DNA of 64,000 nucleotides from Shewanella putrefaciens (lineage in GTDB: Bacteria; Pseudomonadota; Gammaproteobacteria; Enterobacterales; Shewanellaceae), in assembly GCF_016406305.1 (NCBI RefSeq), contig NZ_CP066369.1, forward strand, positions 3,676,501 to 3,740,500. Reading direction: 5' to 3'. Each line of letters opens with the position of its first letter. The first letter of the stretch is position 1. The translations under genes and the position numbers were made by a program. Positions 54,499-63,342 of this stretch are shown piece by piece. The notes under the pieces are model-generated. The model saw only the letters and a list, made by a program, of their open reading frames with translations. It ran no database searches and was not told the DNA's origin.

Positions 54499-55722
54499 CT
54501 AACGGCATAACTTAGGCAGCGTCGGCTTATTACCCATGGCCTGTTGCATGAACACTGTTTTCAGCCCAGCGACATTATCGACTAGGTTTAATCCAAGATC
54601 GCGCAGCGCTTTTTTAACTGGGTTTGAACCTGCAAATAGGCGTTTGAAGCCTTCCATCGCCGCGATCATCTCCATCGCATCGGCCTTGCGCCAACGTTCC
54701 AGCGCGCGCAGCTGCGCATAATCACCGATATCTTTACCCGCTTGCTGTAGCTCGCTGACCACTTGGATAATGCTGGCCGCATCTAAAAAGCCGAGGTTCA
54801 CCCCTTGGCCTGCGAGCGGATGGATAGTGTGGGCGGCATCGCCTGCCAACACTAAACGGTGGCGGGCAAAATGGCGGGCGTAGCGCATCCGTAATGGAAA
54901 GGCTTGACGCTCGCTTTCCAGCTGGCAAATCCCTAAACGACCGTCGAAAGCCGCGGTTAAGTTGCGCTCGAATTGCACTTTATCCATCGCCAGTAATTCA
55001 GTGGCGCGCTCGGGCGGCACCGACCAGACGATGGAGCAGAGATTGTCTTCATACAGAGGTAAAAAGGCTAACGGGCCGTCCTGCAAAAACACTTGGCGGG
55101 CGGTGGCAAGGTGCGGCATCTCACAGCGAATAGTTGCGACGATTGCGTGGTGGCCGTAATCCCAAAAGGTCAGCGGAATTTTGCACTGCTCGCGCACCCA
55201 AGAGTTAGCGCCATCGGCGGCAATCACTAGGGCGGCACTGACGCTTTCTATTTCCGTATCGCCACCATTGGCAAGGGTTAGCCAAGCTTCGCGCTCACCA
55301 AAGGCGATGCGTTCTAAGCGTTGGTTTTGGATATGGGTGATATTGTCAAACTCACTGGCACGTTTGGCGAGGGCAAAACTAATGGCATCGTTCTCGATAA
55401 TCGCCCCTAGGCTGGTTTCACCTATACTGTTGGCATCAAAGGCAATTTTCCCGAAACCATCTTTATCCCACACCGCCATTTTTTGATAGGGCGTAGCGCG
55501 GGCAGTGTCTAGATAGGCCCAAGCACCTAAGTGCTCCAACAAACGCTGGCTCGCCTTATTGATGGCGCTCACCCGCAGACGCGGCTCACCGCTCACGGCC
55601 TCGGTATGGCCCGCATCGATTACCACAACATTCAAATTGGCCTGGGCCAATCCAATCGCGGTGGCGAGCCCCACCATGCCGCCACCCACAATGGCGATGT
55701 CATAGGCTTGTGAACTTAACAT
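54499..55722 (-). CDS. ubiI: FAD-dependent ubiquinone biosynthesis hydroxylase UbiI (VisC)
   Basis: Aerobic C5 hydroxylation of the ubiquinone ring. 407 residues. FAD motifs: DIAIVGGGMVGLATAIGLA at the N-terminus, AADGANSWVREQ (DG motif) in the middle, and VLAGDAAHTIHPLAGQGVNLGFLDA near residue 290. UbiH lies 42 bp upstream and gcvT downstream, the order known from enterobacteria, which distinguishes it from UbiF. No separate promoter is obvious. Confidence 0.93.
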   Translation of the reverse strand: MLSSQAYDIAIVGGGMVGLATAIGLAQANLNVVVIDAGHTEAVSGEPRLRVSAINKASQRLLEHLGAWAYLDTARATPYQKMAVWDKDGFGKIAFDANSIGETSLGAIIENDAISFALAKRASEFDNITHIQNQRLERIAFGEREAWLTLANGGDTEIESVSAALVIAADGANSWVREQCKIPLTFWDYGHHAIVATIRCEMPHLATARQVFLQDGPLAFLPLYEDNLCSIVWSVPPERATELLAMDKVQFERNLTAAFDGRLGICQLESERQAFPLRMRYARHFARHRLVLAGDAAHTIHPLAGQGVNLGFLDAASIIQVVSELQQAGKDIGDYAQLRALERWRKADAMEMIAAMEGFKRLFAGSNPVKKALRDLGLNLVDNVAGLKTVFMQQAMGNKPTLPKLCR

Positions 55723-55764
55723 GGGTACATCCTTTTCGCGTTGCGATACCAGTAAATTACGGGG

Positions 55765-56988
55765 TTATTTCCAGCCCATTGCCCTTTGAGCGACGGGGGT
55801 TTTCAGTGGCGGAAACCAAGACAGTAAACGTAATCCCAGATTACGCCCAAGGGCCAAGGGCCAGTATTGGTTGGAGAAGCCACGGACTAAAAATTCGATA
55901 TTACGGATAGTGCTGTTTCTGTCCTGCTCACGGGCATTAAGGTACGCATGGGTCACGGCGGCGGAGCCGATATCCTCACCCTGCGCGAGCGCCGTTTGGA
56001 GCACTTCAAGCAAGCTGACCACATCCCTAAGCCCTAGATTAAAGCCCTGCCCAGCAATTGGGTGCAGCGTCTGCGCCGCATTGCCGATAAACACACATCT
56101 GTGGTGGATAGGCCTTGGCATATAGGACAAGTTCAGCGGATACGCATGGCGCTCGCTCACATCGAAAAAGGTGCCGGCACGGTAACCAAAGGCCTGTTGC
56201 AATGCCGCTAAAAACTCGGCCTTAGGCTCGGCTTGCATCTGTTTAGCCCGCGCATCATCGAGCGCCCAGACTAGGGATAAGCGAGGTTGCCCTTGGCTAT
56301 CGCCCATAGGCAATAACGCTAAGGGGCCGGTTTCAGTAAATCTTTCGTAGGCCCAGTGCTGATGCTGCTTGTCGGTTTGAATATTGGCGATAATCGCGGT
56401 TTGCTCGAAGGCCACTTGGGTCACAGGCAAATTAAAACTGCTGCGCACTTTAGATTGCAAACCATCGGCGGCGACCACAAGTTTGGCTTGAATGCGCTCG
56501 CCCGTATCGAGCACTAAGGTGTGGCCTTCGATACCCGCGTCTACTTGGGCAAGCTTGGCGGGGCAATAGAGTTTGACCTCACTGTTATTCAACTCGTTAA
56601 ACAACACTTGGCCGACACGCTCAAGCTCAACCACTTGGCCTAGGGCATCTAAATGAAACTGCGCCGCGTTTAACTCTGTCATGCCAAAGTGGCCGCGGTC
56701 CGACACATGAATATTTTCAATCGCCGTACCCAAATGGGCGAGCTTTTGCCATAAACCTAAACGGGATAATTCGAAGATAGAACCGTGGGCAATAGCAATG
56801 GAGCGGGCATCGAATCCGGGGTGGCTTTTATCGGGAACATGGGCCTCGATGAGCGCCACCGAGACTGGGACAGATGTTTGGGAAAGACGGGCGAGTGCTA
56901 ACGCTAAAGTCGCCCCCGCCATGGCACCGCCTACAATGGCAATGTCGACGTTTTGAACTGAAGTATCCATGTGATTTATGGCCGTCAT
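55765..56988 (-). CDS. ubiH: 2-octaprenyl-6-methoxyphenol hydroxylase UbiH
   Basis: FAD monooxygenase adding a ring hydroxyl in aerobic ubiquinone synthesis. 407 residues. DIAIVGGAMAGATLALALARLS, HPGFDARSIAIAHGS, HVSDRGHFGMTEL, AADGLQSKVRSSF and FIGNAAQTLHPIAGQGFNLGLRD match UbiH closely. The start may be ATG 56988 or 56970; neither has a strong ribosome site. UbiI follows at once. PepP, which normally precedes ubiH in enterobacteria, is not at this locus. Confidence 0.95.
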   Translation of the reverse strand: MTAINHMDTSVQNVDIAIVGGAMAGATLALALARLSQTSVPVSVALIEAHVPDKSHPGFDARSIAIAHGSIFELSRLGLWQKLAHLGTAIENIHVSDRGHFGMTELNAAQFHLDALGQVVELERVGQVLFNELNNSEVKLYCPAKLAQVDAGIEGHTLVLDTGERIQAKLVVAADGLQSKVRSSFNLPVTQVAFEQTAIIANIQTDKQHQHWAYERFTETGPLALLPMGDSQGQPRLSLVWALDDARAKQMQAEPKAEFLAALQQAFGYRAGTFFDVSERHAYPLNLSYMPRPIHHRCVFIGNAAQTLHPIAGQGFNLGLRDVVSLLEVLQTALAQGEDIGSAAVTHAYLNAREQDRNSTIRNIEFLVRGFSNQYWPLALGRNLGLRLLSWFPPLKTPVAQRAMGWK

Positions 56989-57106
56989 GGGGTCTCATTC
57001 AAGCTATGGCATGGCGATTAAGTGCGTAACGCCATAAATAATAATGCTAGTTACAAAGGCTGGCATTAAGCCCGCCTCTTACGTCCGTATCGCAATACCG
57101 CAGTGA

Positions 57107-57682
57107 TCAGTGAATTACCGCCGCATCTTCCTGCTCACCGAGCGGGATCTCTGGGCCAAATTCCGAATAGCACATAATCGCGGCGATACGCACAAACTCC
57201 AGTAATTCGATGTAGGCGCTTTCGGATTCTTCATCGTCGGCGACATCAAATTCGACTTGGGCGATTTCGGCGAGATCTTTGATCACTTCGCGCACCTCAA
57301 CCGAAGCTTGGTTGAGTTTAGGTTGAATAATTGCAATTCCCGTTAGGAAGCTTTGGGTCCATAGGGACAAAGCCTCAACACGCCGACTGAGCGGCTCTTC
57401 TTCTTCGGGTAATAACGGCATAAAGCCAAATTCGAAGTCCACTAATCGGGCCACAGAATCTTGGAATAAATCACACACCAGCTGATGCAAAGGCTCAGGT
57501 AATGCTTGGCCATCATTCATCAGATCAAATAAAGGTTTTATCCAGATATCACCGGTTTGCTCTACACCGCCGCAGATTAAACCCACTAAGGCGCCGTGAA
57601 CTTCCACGGGATGTTGGCCGATTTCAGCCGCATCTAAGGCGAGTTTTAAGCTGTCGATACGTAACGAAGGAGGGGTTGCCAT
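57107..57682 (-). CDS. ygfB: YgfB / UPF0149 family protein
   Basis: 191 residues from ATG 57682 (MATPPSLRIDSLKLALDAAEIG). UPF0149 features: HPVEVHGALVGLICGG, LPLLPEEEEPLSRRVEALSLW-like acidic segment, DLAEIAQVEFDV, and ECVRIAAIMCYSE-like ending (here EFVRIAAIMCYSEFG). Cytoplasmic. YgfB has been linked to repression of alginate/AmpDh3-type genes in Pseudomonas; its role here is not defined. It is placed between ubiH and the divergent zapA. Confidence 0.92.
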   Translation of the reverse strand: MATPPSLRIDSLKLALDAAEIGQHPVEVHGALVGLICGGVEQTGDIWIKPLFDLMNDGQALPEPLHQLVCDLFQDSVARLVDFEFGFMPLLPEEEEPLSRRVEALSLWTQSFLTGIAIIQPKLNQASVEVREVIKDLAEIAQVEFDVADDEESESAYIELLEFVRIAAIMCYSEFGPEIPLGEQEDAAVIH

Positions 57683-57907
57683 ATCAGATCCCAATAAGAA
57701 TTTTCCAGCAGCAATGCTAGCAGAGATAGAGACTTGAACCAACACTGAATCCCGATTCTCGCTCCCTAAGATAAAAATTCCCGCAACTGCTCACACAAGC
57801 AGCAAACAAAACGCTGGATAGTCAATCCGATTGCGGCTTACCTTGCACTTTTAATATCAGCCCTATATAGTCCGCCCTATCGCTGCCAACAAAAGGATCT
57901 TCCGCGA

Positions 57908-58210
57908 ATGAGTAACAGTGCTGTTGAAATTACCCTACTCGGGCGCACCTACTCTATCGCCTGCCCGAAAGGTCAAGAGGATGCCTTGCGTACCGTTGCC
58001 CAAGGGGTTGAACAACAACTCACTTCGGTGAAAAACCGTACTAACAGTTTGAGCCGTGAAGAAATTGCCATTATGGCGGCGCTGAATATTGGACACGAGC
58101 TGTACCAAGAAAAGCAGAAAAATAAACATTATATGAAACAAATGGATGACCGCATCAGTCTGTTGCAGTCAACCCTAGAAAACGCCTTAGTTGAGCGTTC
58201 AACTAAATAG
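57908..58210 (+). CDS. zapA: Cell division protein ZapA
   Basis: Binds and cross-links FtsZ protofilaments at the division ring. 100 residues: an N-terminal beta part (EITLLGRTYSIACPKGQEDALR) and a C-terminal coiled coil (LNIGHELYQEKQKNKHYMKQM, ISLLQSTLENALVE). AAAGGATCTTCCGCGA precedes the ATG. It is divergent from ygfB and is followed by the 6S RNA and ygfA, the usual gammaproteobacterial arrangement. Confidence 0.95.
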   Translation: MSNSAVEITLLGRTYSIACPKGQEDALRTVAQGVEQQLTSVKNRTNSLSREEIAIMAALNIGHELYQEKQKNKHYMKQMDDRISLLQSTLENALVERSTK

Positions 58211-58324
58211 ATTTAAACTGGACAACTCGGCAATTTTGCCACTCGTTTTCGAACAAGCGTTGCACAGTGAATGACTAAACTGGCCTATACTTTTATAGCC
58301 AATGCTTTAGTGATTCAATACCGT

Positions 58325-58512
58325 TTTTGCTCCCTGGGGTGCAGGCCAACTGGTAATGTCCCTGTGCCGATAATTTTGATCTCAGGGTGAATGTTTTACC
58401 GACATTGAGCATGCTCGGCTCGTACCGAGAAGCCTTAGGAGGTAATCATTTACCCGCCTTGAACCTACGGTTCAAGGGCTACACCGGTAGCGGCATTCTG
58501 GGGAGCATCTTA
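58325..58512 (+). ncRNA. ssrS: 6S RNA
   Basis: About 185 nt between zapA and ygfA. The conserved GAGCATGCTCGG-(C/T)-CGTACCGAGAAGCCTT core is present (around 58405-58435). So is the 3' hairpin CCTTGAACC-TACGGTTCAAGG, and a closing stem between GCTCCCTGGGGTGC (from 58329) and GCATTCTGGGGAGC (to 58506). Mimics an open promoter and binds sigma-70 RNA polymerase in stationary phase. The ends are estimated. Confidence 0.93.
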
Positions 58513-58517
58513 TTACT

Positions 58518-59165
58518 ATGGTTATTTCTGCCAAGACTTCTGATTCTTGTCCTTCGACTGCAAGCACACGCCTGCCCACAGTGGATAAGGTGAGTCGAGA
58601 CCAATTAAGAAAAACCATCCGCGCCGCCCGTAAATCCCTATCAGTCGCAGAGCAAAGTCAAGCAAGCATTAACGCCTGCCAACGTATGCTCGATGCGTTG
58701 AAAGTGAACCAAGTTAAGCATGTCGCCCTCTATTTAACCCATGATGGTGAGCTGGCTACGCCGCCGCTAATCGAAGCACTTTGGCAGCTTGGCATTCAAA
58801 CTTATCTCCCAAGATTGCACCCCTTTAATGCGGGGCAATTAGTGTTTCTCCATTACAGCGCAAACACCCCCATGCAGCCCAATCAATTTGGGATCTTAGA
58901 ACCTAAGCTTGATGTGCGCGCCATTATGCAGATAGAACGCCTCGATGTGGTAATCACACCGCTAGTTGCCTTTGATTTAAAAGGCAATCGCATGGGCATG
59001 GGCGGCGGCTACTACGATAGGACTCTGGCGAATTGGCAAGATAAAGGGAAACCTTTGCCTATGGGTTATGCCCATGATTGCCAGCAAGTAACCCGTTTAC
59101 CCTGCGAGCATTGGGATGTGCCCTTGCCCTTTATCATCACCCCGAGTCGAGTGCTGAAGTTTTAA
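58518..59165 (+). CDS. ygfA: 5-formyltetrahydrofolate cyclo-ligase
   Basis: Converts 5-formyl-THF to 5,10-methenyl-THF using ATP. 215 residues. The N-terminal about 27 residues are variable, then VSRDQLRKTIRAARKSLS; the C-terminal GNRMGMGGGYYDRTLANW is the family signature, with LVAFDLKG just before it. It lies 6 nt beyond the estimated 6S RNA end and is probably co-transcribed with it. Folate recycling fits the nearby gcv operon functionally, though it is not in the same transcript. Confidence 0.94.
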   Translation: MVISAKTSDSCPSTASTRLPTVDKVSRDQLRKTIRAARKSLSVAEQSQASINACQRMLDALKVNQVKHVALYLTHDGELATPPLIEALWQLGIQTYLPRLHPFNAGQLVFLHYSANTPMQPNQFGILEPKLDVRAIMQIERLDVVITPLVAFDLKGNRMGMGGGYYDRTLANWQDKGKPLPMGYAHDCQQVTRLPCEHWDVPLPFIITPSRVLKF

Positions 59166-59223
59166 AAAAGAAGGATCTAGGTGATAGGGCCTAGGGCCTA
59201 GAACCTAAAATCTAGATTCTCTT

Positions 59224-59943
59224 TTACCTTAAATGCCGTCCACCATCGACATTATGGCTGCGCCCCGTGACATAGCGACTATCGAGCAGATACTCGACTA
59301 AAGCGATAATCTCCTGATTGCCTGCTTCCTTTGGCAGAATCGCCTTAGCTAAAGTCTTTTGCCGATAGGCTGCATCATCACCTTGATTAAATAGGATCAT
59401 CGCCGGCGCGATAGCGTTCACTTTCACTTCGGGTGCAAATTTGGCGGCAAAGGATAGCGTCATATTGTGCAAAGCGGCTTTACTGGCGGCGTAGGCGATG
59501 TGTTTGGCACTGCCCTTTTCGGCCACATAGTCCGTAATATGGATCACATCACTTGCACCTATCTCGCCTTCGGCCCCCGCTCGTAACTGTGACTCTAAGG
59601 CTAGATTCAACTGATAGGGCACGCTTACATGCACCTGCATCATTCGCTGCAACACCTCGTGGGCAGCGAGGGATGGGCTGTTATCCGCCAGCCAATCCGA
59701 TGCATTATGGATAATAGCGCGAAACTTTGGGTACTGGCTTAATTGTTCAATGAGGGTTTGTACCTGAGCGTTATCGTAGAAATCACCTTGGATTAAGGTC
59801 GCACCAAGGGCTTGTAACTCATCAATGCTGGAATAATGGCTGCGATAGGTGCCAATCACCTGCTGACCTTGGGCGAGAAAGTGTTTAGCAAGGGCGTAAC
59901 CTATGCGCTTACCCACGCCTGTGATAATAATGGGAGATGTCAT
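59224..59943 (-). CDS. folM: Dihydromonapterin reductase FolM
   Basis: SDR-family reductase making tetrahydromonapterin and able to reduce dihydrofolate. 239 residues. The NADPH-binding motif is IITGVGKRIGYALA (with the Arg-Ile-Gly typical of pteridine reductases). The active site is YAASKAALHNMTLSFA, and the ending VTGRSHNVDGGRHLR is nearly that of E. coli FolM. AAGGATAGCT precedes the ATG. Confidence 0.94.
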   Translation of the reverse strand: MTSPIIITGVGKRIGYALAKHFLAQGQQVIGTYRSHYSSIDELQALGATLIQGDFYDNAQVQTLIEQLSQYPKFRAIIHNASDWLADNSPSLAAHEVLQRMMQVHVSVPYQLNLALESQLRAGAEGEIGASDVIHITDYVAEKGSAKHIAYAASKAALHNMTLSFAAKFAPEVKVNAIAPAMILFNQGDDAAYRQKTLAKAILPKEAGNQEIIALVEYLLDSRYVTGRSHNVDGGRHLR

Positions 59944-60212
59944 AGCTATCCTTCATTTTTAGTCAGTGACTTACTAGGTGGTAAGCCGCTCACTTAACAA
60001 TAGGCAATCAGGTTAAACTGATGAATAACCAAGATGTTACTGCACTCATTTGAATTTAACCTAGCAAAAAGCCAAATAAGATACTGAACCAATCTAAAAT
60101 CAGCTGAGATCTAAAACCTTTGGCACTGCGTATAGGGTAAAAGAAAACCAAGTTTAGTGACCAAGCCAAATGCTTTAACTAAGTGTGTGCTCAAGTCATC
60201 AGAGGTGACCCG

Positions 60213-60611
60213 ATGGAACTGCGGATTTTTTACGATGGTAACTGTCCATTATGTAGCGCCGAAATGCGCCAACTGAAGGAGCGTGATCCCAAGGACTTAA
60301 TCGCGCTAGAAGATTTAAATGCGCCCGACTTTAGCGAACGTTTCAGCCATATAGATAAAGACTATGCCAATACTATTCTCCACGGTGAAACCGCAGCGGG
60401 CAAAGTCTTACTCGGATTAGATGTCACCTGTAAAGCGTGGGCGTTAACTGGCACACGTTCTTGGGTACAAGTATTACGCCTACCCGTAATTAAACCCATT
60501 GCCGATTGGTGTTATCTAAGATTCGCAAGACACAGGTATCGCATCTCTTATTTACTGACGGGCAAAGCCCGCTGCAATGATAATTGCCAACTGCCCACTC
60601 AGCGTCGCTGA
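60213..60611 (+). CDS. DCC-family (DUF393) thiol-disulfide protein
   Basis: 132 residues from ATG 60213 (AGAGGTG upstream; an earlier in-frame ATG at 60183 is less likely). The N-terminal FYDGNCPLCSAEM contains the CxxC that defines the DCC family. A second conserved segment, WALTGTRSWVQVLRLP, is followed by a C-terminal Cys (CNDNC). Probably a membrane-associated redox protein; function unproven. Shares a terminator with mdh. Confidence 0.88.
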   Translation: MELRIFYDGNCPLCSAEMRQLKERDPKDLIALEDLNAPDFSERFSHIDKDYANTILHGETAAGKVLLGLDVTCKAWALTGTRSWVQVLRLPVIKPIADWCYLRFARHRYRISYLLTGKARCNDNCQLPTQRR

Positions 60612-60644
60612 ATGAGAAGTGAAAGTGTAAAATGCAGGCATAAA

Positions 60645-60672
60645 AAAACGGAGCTTAATGGCTCCGTTTTTA
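60645..60672. terminator. Bidirectional terminator between the DCC gene and mdh
   Basis: Stem AAAAACGGAGC / GCTCCGTTTTT with a TTAATG loop, flanked by A and T tracts. Confidence 0.92.
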
Positions 60673-60704
60673 TTCGTCATAACCTAAACAGATTATCCGA
60701 AATA

Positions 60705-61640
60705 TTATTTAACGAAATCAACGCCTAGTTTGATATCGCCCTTCAGCGTATCTAACATTGAATCACGGGCGTTAGCTTCGAATGCACTCACTTCACCGTA
60801 AGGCAGTACTTTTTCAATACCATTTTTGCCTAACAGCACAGGTTGTGCGAAGAATTCTGCGTGCTCGCTGCCGCCGTCAACATAGGCACATTCAACGATG
60901 TTAGCTTCGCCTTGCAGACCACGAACCAGAGACAGACCGAAACGGCAAGCTGCTTGACCCATAGACAGAGTCGCGCTACCGCCACCGGCTTTAGCTTCAA
61001 CCACTTCAGTACCCGCGTTTTGGATGCGAGTCGTCATAGTTGCCACTTCTTCGTCAGTGAAAGTCACGCCTTCAACTTGAGACAGCAATGGCAGAATGGT
61101 CACGCCACTGTGGCCGCCAATCACGTTTACTTTAACGTCAGCAACGTTTAAGCCTTTTAATTCGGCAATAAAGGTTTCTGAACGAATAACGTCAAGGGTA
61201 GTCACACCGAATAAACGGTTTTTGTCGTAAACGCCGGCTTTTTTCATCACTTCTGCTGCGATAGCAACAGTAGTGTTTACTGGGTTAGTGATAATACCAA
61301 CCAAAGCTTTAGGACAAGTCGCAGCCACTTTCTCAATCAGGTTACGTACGATACCTGCGTTGATATTGAACAGATCTGAGCGATCCATACCTGGCTTACG
61401 TGCAACACCAGCAGAGATCAATACAACATCAGCACCAACCAGTGCAGGTGTTGGATCTTCGCCAGCAAAACCTTTGATTTCAACAGCAGTTGGGATGTGG
61501 CTCAAGTCAACCGCAACACCCGGAGTGACCGGTGCGATATCGTATAGAGACAATTGTGAACCCGCAGGCAGTTGAGTTTTTAACAGTAGGGCAAGAGCCT
61601 GGCCGATACCACCAGCAGCACCAAGTACAGCAACTTTCAT
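60705..61640 (-). CDS. mdh: Malate dehydrogenase
   Basis: NAD-dependent malate/oxaloacetate interconversion in the TCA cycle. 311 residues. The NAD motif is [17 protein letters not shown], followed by the substrate loop with Arg pair ([12 protein letters not shown]), catalytic His in [12 protein letters not shown], and VDLSHIP. Full length for the E. coli-type enzyme. Divergent from argR across 283 bp, an arrangement conserved in Shewanella and enterobacteria. Confidence 0.98.
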   Translation of the reverse strand: MKVAVLGAAGGIGQALALLLKTQLPAGSQLSLYDIAPVTPGVAVDLSHIPTAVEIKGFAGEDPTPALVGADVVLISAGVARKPGMDRSDLFNINAGIVRNLIEKVAATCPKALVGIITNPVNTTVAIAAEVMKKAGVYDKNRLFGVTTLDVIRSETFIAELKGLNVADVKVNVIGGHSGVTILPLLSQVEGVTFTDEEVATMTTRIQNAGTEVVEAKAGGGSATLSMGQAACRFGLSLVRGLQGEANIVECAYVDGGSEHAEFFAQPVLLGKNGIEKVLPYGEVSAFEANARDSMLDTLKGDIKLGVDFVK

Positions 61641-61827
61641 AGTTATCTCCGTTATTTCTCGGATATGTGTGACATGGATCTAATTTGCGTTGGCGTCACA
61701 TTACTGGAATGTCACGCTAATTTCAATTATCCCTTAGTCGTGGAGCCAAAGATTTATCCCAATCCCACCCTTGAACCTTAAATCTTGGCGTTATTATGGC
61801 GAGTCCTAGTGCAGAATACGGTATAAA

Positions 61828-61845
61828 AGTGAATTTTTATTCAAC
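61828..61845 (+). promoter_or_regulatory. ARG box upstream of argR
   Basis: Centre TGAATTTTTATTCA (61830-61843) is a perfect match to the ArgR operator palindrome TGAAT-W4-ATTCA. Partial boxes recur nearer the gene (ATTCA at 61881; TGAATAACGAATAA at about 61902). Autoregulation of argR is expected. Confidence 0.8.
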
Positions 61846-61860
61846 CAATCTGGTTATTTG

Positions 61861-61889
61861 TTGACAATTTTTCTAAAACTATTCAAAAT
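61861..61889 (+). promoter_or_regulatory. argR promoter candidate
   Basis: A perfect -35 TTGACA at 61861 with CAAAAT 17 bp downstream as -10, overlapping the ARG-box region, which suits repression by ArgR. Confidence 0.6.
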
Positions 61890-61923
61890 GAGCCTGTTTT
61901 TTTGAATAACGAATAATAAAATT

Positions 61924-62394
61924 ATGCAAACGACCAAGAATCAGGATGACCTTGTTAGAATTTTTAAGTCGATTTTAAAAGAAGAGCGTTTTGGCTCTCA
62001 GAGTGAAATCGTCGCCGCCTTGCAAGCAGAAGGCTTTGGTAATATTAACCAATCGAAAGTATCGCGCATGCTCAGCAAGTTCGGTGCAGTGCGGACGCGC
62101 AACGCTAAGCAAGAAATGGTGTATTGCTTACCGGCCGAATTAGGCGTGCCCACCGCGGGCAGCCCATTAAAGAATTTGGTGCTCGATGTTGACCATAACC
62201 AAGCGATGATTGTTGTGCGCACCAGCCCTGGCGCCGCCCAATTAATTGCCCGTTTATTGGACTCCATTGGTAAACCCGAAGGGATTTTGGGAACCATTGC
62301 CGGAGATGACACTATCTTTATTTGTCCATCCAGCATCCAAGATATCGCCGACACCTTAGAAACCATCAAATCTTTATTCAATTACGCAGAATAA
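61924..62394 (+). CDS. argR: Arginine repressor ArgR
   Basis: Hexameric arginine-dependent regulator of arginine metabolism and XerCD recombination cofactor in enterobacteria. 156 residues. The N-terminal winged helix ([39 protein letters not shown], shown in parts) is intact. The C-terminal arginine-binding/oligomerisation part includes [18 protein letters not shown] and [13 protein letters not shown]. Followed by its own terminator. The upstream ARG box indicates autoregulation. Confidence 0.97.
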   Translation: MQTTKNQDDLVRIFKSILKEERFGSQSEIVAALQAEGFGNINQSKVSRMLSKFGAVRTRNAKQEMVYCLPAELGVPTAGSPLKNLVLDVDHNQAMIVVRTSPGAAQLIARLLDSIGKPEGILGTIAGDDTIFICPSSIQDIADTLETIKSLFNYAE

Positions 62395-62397
62395 AAA

Positions 62398-62421
62398 AAC
62401 AGGTCAGCTTGCTGACCTGTT
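62398..62421 (+). terminator. argR terminator
   Basis: A perfect stem AACAGGTCAGC / GCTGACCTGTT with a 2-nt loop and short T-rich tail, 4 nt past the stop. Confidence 0.88.
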
Positions 62422-62504
62422 CTATTTTAGCTGTACGTTTTTAAGTGCAATATATAGCGCTGGTTATTTGGCCATTGTCCCGATTACGTTACACATTCCA
62501 GCAT

Positions 62505-62594
62505 AATCTCTAACTCAACAATCTCTAACTCAACAATCTCTAACTCAACTATATCTAACTCAACTATCTCTAACTCAACTATATCTAATTCAAC
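62505..62594. repeat. 15-bp tandem repeat (6 units)
   Basis: Three identical AATCTCTAACTCAAC units (62505, 62520, 62535), then TATATCTAACTCAAC, TATCTCTAACTCAAC and TATATCTAATTCAAC. It ends 10 bp from the stop codon of the NAD(P)H-binding gene, on its 3' side. Confidence 0.95.
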
Positions 62595-62604
62595 TGTAGC
62601 GATA

Positions 62605-63237
62605 TCAGTAAGCCACACTGATCCGCTGATTGGGATGCGCTGCCTTTTCGGCTTCATCGAGCATGGCTTTGGCGTAATCGGTAACTGAGATACGGCTCTG
62701 TCCGTTCGCATCGGTAAAAAAGCTATCACCACCAAGACGGTACGGGCCTTCACTCTCACCGGGATAAATCTCAGCGGCTGGGCTGACAAACGTCCAATTG
62801 ATTGCCGTTTGTGCCGCGCGAAATGCCTTAAGTGCCTCGCCCTGAGCTAGGGCTTCATCTTTATAGGCCGCGGGAAAATCTGGGCTAGAAACCAGTGTCA
62901 CCCCTGGCGCCACCTCTAAACTCCCGGCACCACCGACCCACAATAAGCGTGGTACTTTTGCCTGCGGCAAGACAGCTAACAGATTGTGCACTGTCTTAGC
63001 CACTAAGCTGTGGTTTTGCTCGGCGCGGCCACCCACGGCGGCAATCACTAAGTCGACTCCGGCAAATGTTTCGGCATTTAATGGCTGGGTCAGATCGACA
63101 CTGCGCACCTCTGACACTGCCGCGCCAACCTTAGCTGGATCTCGCACCAAAGCAACAACGCTATGACCACGACTCAAGGCTTCATTAAGAATGGTGCCAC
63201 CAATCCAACCGGATGCGCCTAATACTGCAATTTTCAT
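62605..63237 (-). CDS. NAD(P)H-binding oxidoreductase (NmrA/atypical SDR)
   Basis: 210 residues. The Rossmann motif MKIAVLGASGWIGGTILNEAL is followed by VVALVRDPAKV, LVIAAVGGRAEQ, LLWVGGAGSLEVAPG and INWTFVSPAAEIYPGE, as in the YwnB/SDR_a5-type NAD(P)-binding proteins, often quinone or redox regulated. No catalytic Tyr-x3-Lys is evident. Divergent from a LysR regulator 105 bp away, which is the likely controller. The 15-bp repeat lies right after the stop. Confidence 0.85.
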   Translation of the reverse strand: MKIAVLGASGWIGGTILNEALSRGHSVVALVRDPAKVGAAVSEVRSVDLTQPLNAETFAGVDLVIAAVGGRAEQNHSLVAKTVHNLLAVLPQAKVPRLLWVGGAGSLEVAPGVTLVSSPDFPAAYKDEALAQGEALKAFRAAQTAINWTFVSPAAEIYPGESEGPYRLGGDSFFTDANGQSRISVTDYAKAMLDEAEKAAHPNQRISVAY

Positions 63238-63342
63238 CTGATAAGTCTCTCTACTGATTTATATTGAGCTCAGTTTACTTGAGACACTTCACGTGATAAA
63301 TATCAATAAATGAGCAAGATTGTTTCAGATTGAGATACTAAT

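Noticed and set aside
62484..62789. Minus-strand frame with VELEI peptide repeats
   Set aside because: It is the 15-bp array translated and it overlaps the NAD(P)H-binding gene in another frame, with no start signals.
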